DNA of 64,000 nt, from positions 930,001 to 994,000 of the forward strand of contig OZ251536.1 of assembly GCA_965243245.1 (NCBI GenBank), in the 5' to 3' direction. Positions 63,398-64,000 of the stretch are shown one piece after another (positions within the stretch are counted from its first letter, which is position 1; each line of letters opens with the position of its first letter). Source of the DNA: JAYQKL01 sp965243245 (GTDB lineage Bacteria > Pseudomonadota > Alphaproteobacteria > RS24). Below the pieces are notes generated by a model. That model was not told the origin of the DNA. It did not search any database and saw only the letters and a list, made by a program, of their open reading frames with translations. Position numbers and translations under genes: made by a program.

Positions 63398-64000
63398 ATG
63401 ACTGAAATAACAAACCAACATCACCAAACGTTTGAGAGTATTCGTCAGCAAACAGATGATGGTGTGGATTTTTGGTCTGCGCGTGATTTATTGCCCGTTC
63501 TTGACTATAGCAGATGGGACAAATTCAAGGCTGTTATTCTAAAAGCTATCAAGGCTTGTGAAACTTCTTCTGTTGATCCTGCAAACCATTTTCACCAGGT
63601 GGGGAAAATGGTTTCAATTGGCTCTGGAGCGGAAAGACAAATTGATGATTATGATTATCACCTTTCCCGTTATGCCTGCTATTTAATTGTACAAAATGGA
63701 GACCCCAGCAAGCCAGTTATTGCTAATGGGCAGACATATTTTGCTATGCAGACTCGTAGGCAAGAACTAGCCGATGATGAAGCATTCAAACAGCTTAGTG
63801 AAAACAAGCAACGTGTGTTTTTGCGTAATGAATTAAAAAAACATAACAAGCAATTGGCAGAAGCAGCCAGTAAGGCAGGAGTGGAGAATAGAGATTTTGG
63901 TGTATTCCAGAATCATGGCTATCAAGGGCTTTATGGCGGATTGGGAGCTAAGGAAATTCATCAGAAAAAAGGCTTAAAGAAAAGCCATAAAATTTTAGAT
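63398..64000 (+). CDS. dinD: DNA damage-inducible protein D (3' partial)
   Basis: The frame is open from ATG 63398 to the end of the window (201 codons). FWSARDLLPVLDYSRWDKF, HFHQVGKMVSIGSGAERQID and YHLSRYACYLIVQNGDPSKP closely match DinD, a BRO-N-like DNA-binding protein induced by DNA damage in E. coli and reported to act on RecA filaments. In many genomes dinD-like genes sit inside type I restriction-modification loci, as here after hsdM. GAAAAAGGTAG precedes the ATG. Confidence 0.93.
   Translation, partial: MTEITNQHHQTFESIRQQTDDGVDFWSARDLLPVLDYSRWDKFKAVILKAIKACETSSVDPANHFHQVGKMVSIGSGAERQIDDYDYHLSRYACYLIVQNGDPSKPVIANGQTYFAMQTRRQELADDEAFKQLSENKQRVFLRNELKKHNKQLAEAASKAGVENRDFGVFQNHGYQGLYGGLGAKEIHQKKGLKKSHKILD

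Noticed and set aside
63398..63398. LexA control of dinD
   Set aside because: No GTTC-N7-GTTC alphaproteobacterial LexA box is seen upstream; the palindromes there are of a different type.

Overview
The window looks like a chromosomal segment of an alphaproteobacterium, probably a marine heterotroph with a compact genome. Supporting features are the gene orders def-fmt-truA, kdsB-pheA next to a membrane-anchored cytochrome c, rnd-lptC-lptA-lptB-hpf and infC-rpmI-rplT-pheS-pheT, together with yejABEF, a GTG/TTG/ATA-tolerant start-codon style and tightly packed genes. The exact lineage cannot be fixed from the sequence alone.

Layout. 1-12 kb is housekeeping: a partial HAD phosphatase, dapD-dapE, truA/fmt/def, rmuC, recR-dnaX, the SRP RNA, nudC, pheA and kdsB. 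12-21 kb holds a cytochrome c, a YejABEF-type peptide ABC importer with an odd Met/Asp-repeat membrane peptide gene inside it, and a NlpC/P60-M17 peptidase pair. 21-30.5 kb is a TPP riboswitch with thiC, an amidohydrolase-like protein, a PAP2 phosphatase, two SnoaL-like proteins, a TonB-dependent receptor and a sulfatase. 30.5-37.4 kb is a defence segment: a 12-repeat CRISPR array, a complete type II-C-like Cas9, a tracrRNA read divergently from cas9, a DUF262/DUF1524 (GmrSD-like) protein, an HTH remnant and tRNA-Ser. No cas1, cas2, csn2 or cas4 is present beside the array. 37.7-49.5 kb returns to housekeeping: lepA, pheT/pheS, rplT, rpmI, infC with an ATA start, glycosyltransferase, hydrolase, epimerase, queG and a GST.

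49.5-55.6 kb is accessory. It contains a Panacea-type antitoxin with a small partner, a 17-repeat Sel1 protein, uppP, an orphan Mrr-like nuclease and three copies of a promoter-plus-leader element. 55.6-61.2 kb contains rnd, a fused lptC-lptA gene, lptB and hpf (rpoN and ptsN are absent from their usual places), then a styrene-oxide-isomerase-like membrane protein with a ferritin-like di-iron partner, and a bile-acid/sodium symporter family protein. From 61.6 kb to the end a type I restriction-modification island begins: a frameshifted AlpA-like HTH, hsdM, and dinD running off the edge.

How parts fit together. Defence functions lie in three blocks: Cas9 plus DUF262, PanA plus Mrr, and HsdM plus DinD. 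The Cas9 locus has everything needed for interference (effector, tracrRNA, array with a promoter in each repeat) but nothing for acquiring spacers. A second theme is very short tandem repeats of 9-15 bp. They sit in 5' regions (three with an exact 14-bp period), in gene ends, and inside lptC. They appear to have reshaped the def start region, the LptC domain and several protein termini.
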